A DNA stretch of 8,216 nt. Source: CAZZNQ01 sp964655775. GTDB lineage: Bacteria; Planctomycetota; Brocadiia; SM23-32. The notes beneath the pieces are model-generated. The model was not told where the DNA came from, ran no database searches, and worked only from the letters and a program-made list of their open reading frames with translations. The translations under genes and the position numbers were made by a program. The DNA lies in the NCBI GenBank assembly GCA_964655775.1, contig CAZZNQ010000125.1:1-8216 (forward strand), read 5' to 3'. Of this stretch, positions 8,184 to 8,216 are shown piece by piece; within the stretch, counting starts at the first letter, position 1, and every line of letters begins with the position of its first letter.

Positions 8184-8207
8184 ACCCCTGGGTGGGTTTT
8201 CAGGGGT
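8184..8207 (+). repeat. 7-bp inverted repeat at the right edge
   Basis: ACCCCTG at 8184-8190 is the exact reverse complement of CAGGGGT at 8201-8207, with a 10-nt loop. There is no T-run after either arm, so a terminator is not supported. The repeat overlaps the G-run cluster. Confidence 0.45.
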
Positions 8208-8210
8208 GGG
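8190..8210 (+). other. Putative G-quadruplex-forming sequence
   Basis: Four G-runs lie at 8190-8192, 8194-8196, 8203-8206 and 8208-8210 with loops of 1, 6 and 1 nt, matching the common G3+N1-7 consensus. The segment also contains the 9-nt direct repeat GGGTGGGTT (8190-8198 and 8204-8212). It is intergenic, about 70 nt upstream of the plsY -35 hexamer. Folding in vivo is not shown. Confidence 0.5.
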
Positions 8211-8216
8211 TTCCTG

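Overview
This is an 8.2 kb piece of a GC-rich bacterial chromosome (roughly two-thirds G+C by eye). It carries eight protein genes packed almost without gaps, most with strong Shine-Dalgarno sequences. I see no rRNA, tRNA, insertion sequence, CRISPR array or prophage gene. The gene content (an AmmeMemoRadiSam radical SAM enzyme, a COG1926 phosphoribosyltransferase, a YyaL/SPATA20-type thioredoxin protein, a soluble DUF2156 protein, a DHH phosphoesterase, PlsY) fits an uncultured, possibly anaerobic high-GC bacterium. A planctomycete-like or other deep-branching lineage is possible, but I cannot fix the phylum from this window.

Layout. Seven genes run on the + strand from the left edge to 7372: the 3' end of the radical SAM gene amrS (1-396), a phosphoribosyltransferase (453-1142), an unrecognised 354-residue protein (1129-2193), a DUF255/thioredoxin plus six-hairpin protein (2190-4271), a DUF2156 acyltransferase-fold protein (4319-5239), a DHH/DHHA1 phosphoesterase (5262-6344) and a zinc-lobe alcohol/quinone dehydrogenase (6341-7372). 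Three junctions overlap (14, 4 and 4 nt) and the other gaps are 56, 47 and 22 nt, so this looks like one transcription unit. The two largest gaps each hold an inverted repeat just ahead of the next Shine-Dalgarno sequence. The eighth gene, plsY, is on the - strand (7376-8023) and converges on the operon with 3 nt between the stop codons. Its leader holds a perfect TATAAT box. Farther upstream, at the right edge, are an inverted repeat and a sequence matching the G-quadruplex consensus.

How the genes may work together. Most are conserved families of uncertain substrate: radical SAM chemistry, a phosphoribosyl transfer/salvage enzyme, a thioredoxin-fold/glycosidase-fold fusion, an aminoacyl- or acyl-transfer enzyme, a small-nucleotide phosphoesterase and an NAD(P)H oxidoreductase. 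No single pathway is evident, so the cluster may be a housekeeping/salvage operon. PlsY makes lysophosphatidic acid for membrane phospholipids and is independent of the operon.

The most interesting item is the unknown protein at 1129-2193. By hand alignment it is a tandem duplication of about 170 residues, with a His-containing helix motif (H-x-x-I-F/C) four times at spacings of 104, 66 and 105. I do not recognise the family with confidence. A remote link to the questin-oxidase-like family is a hypothesis only.
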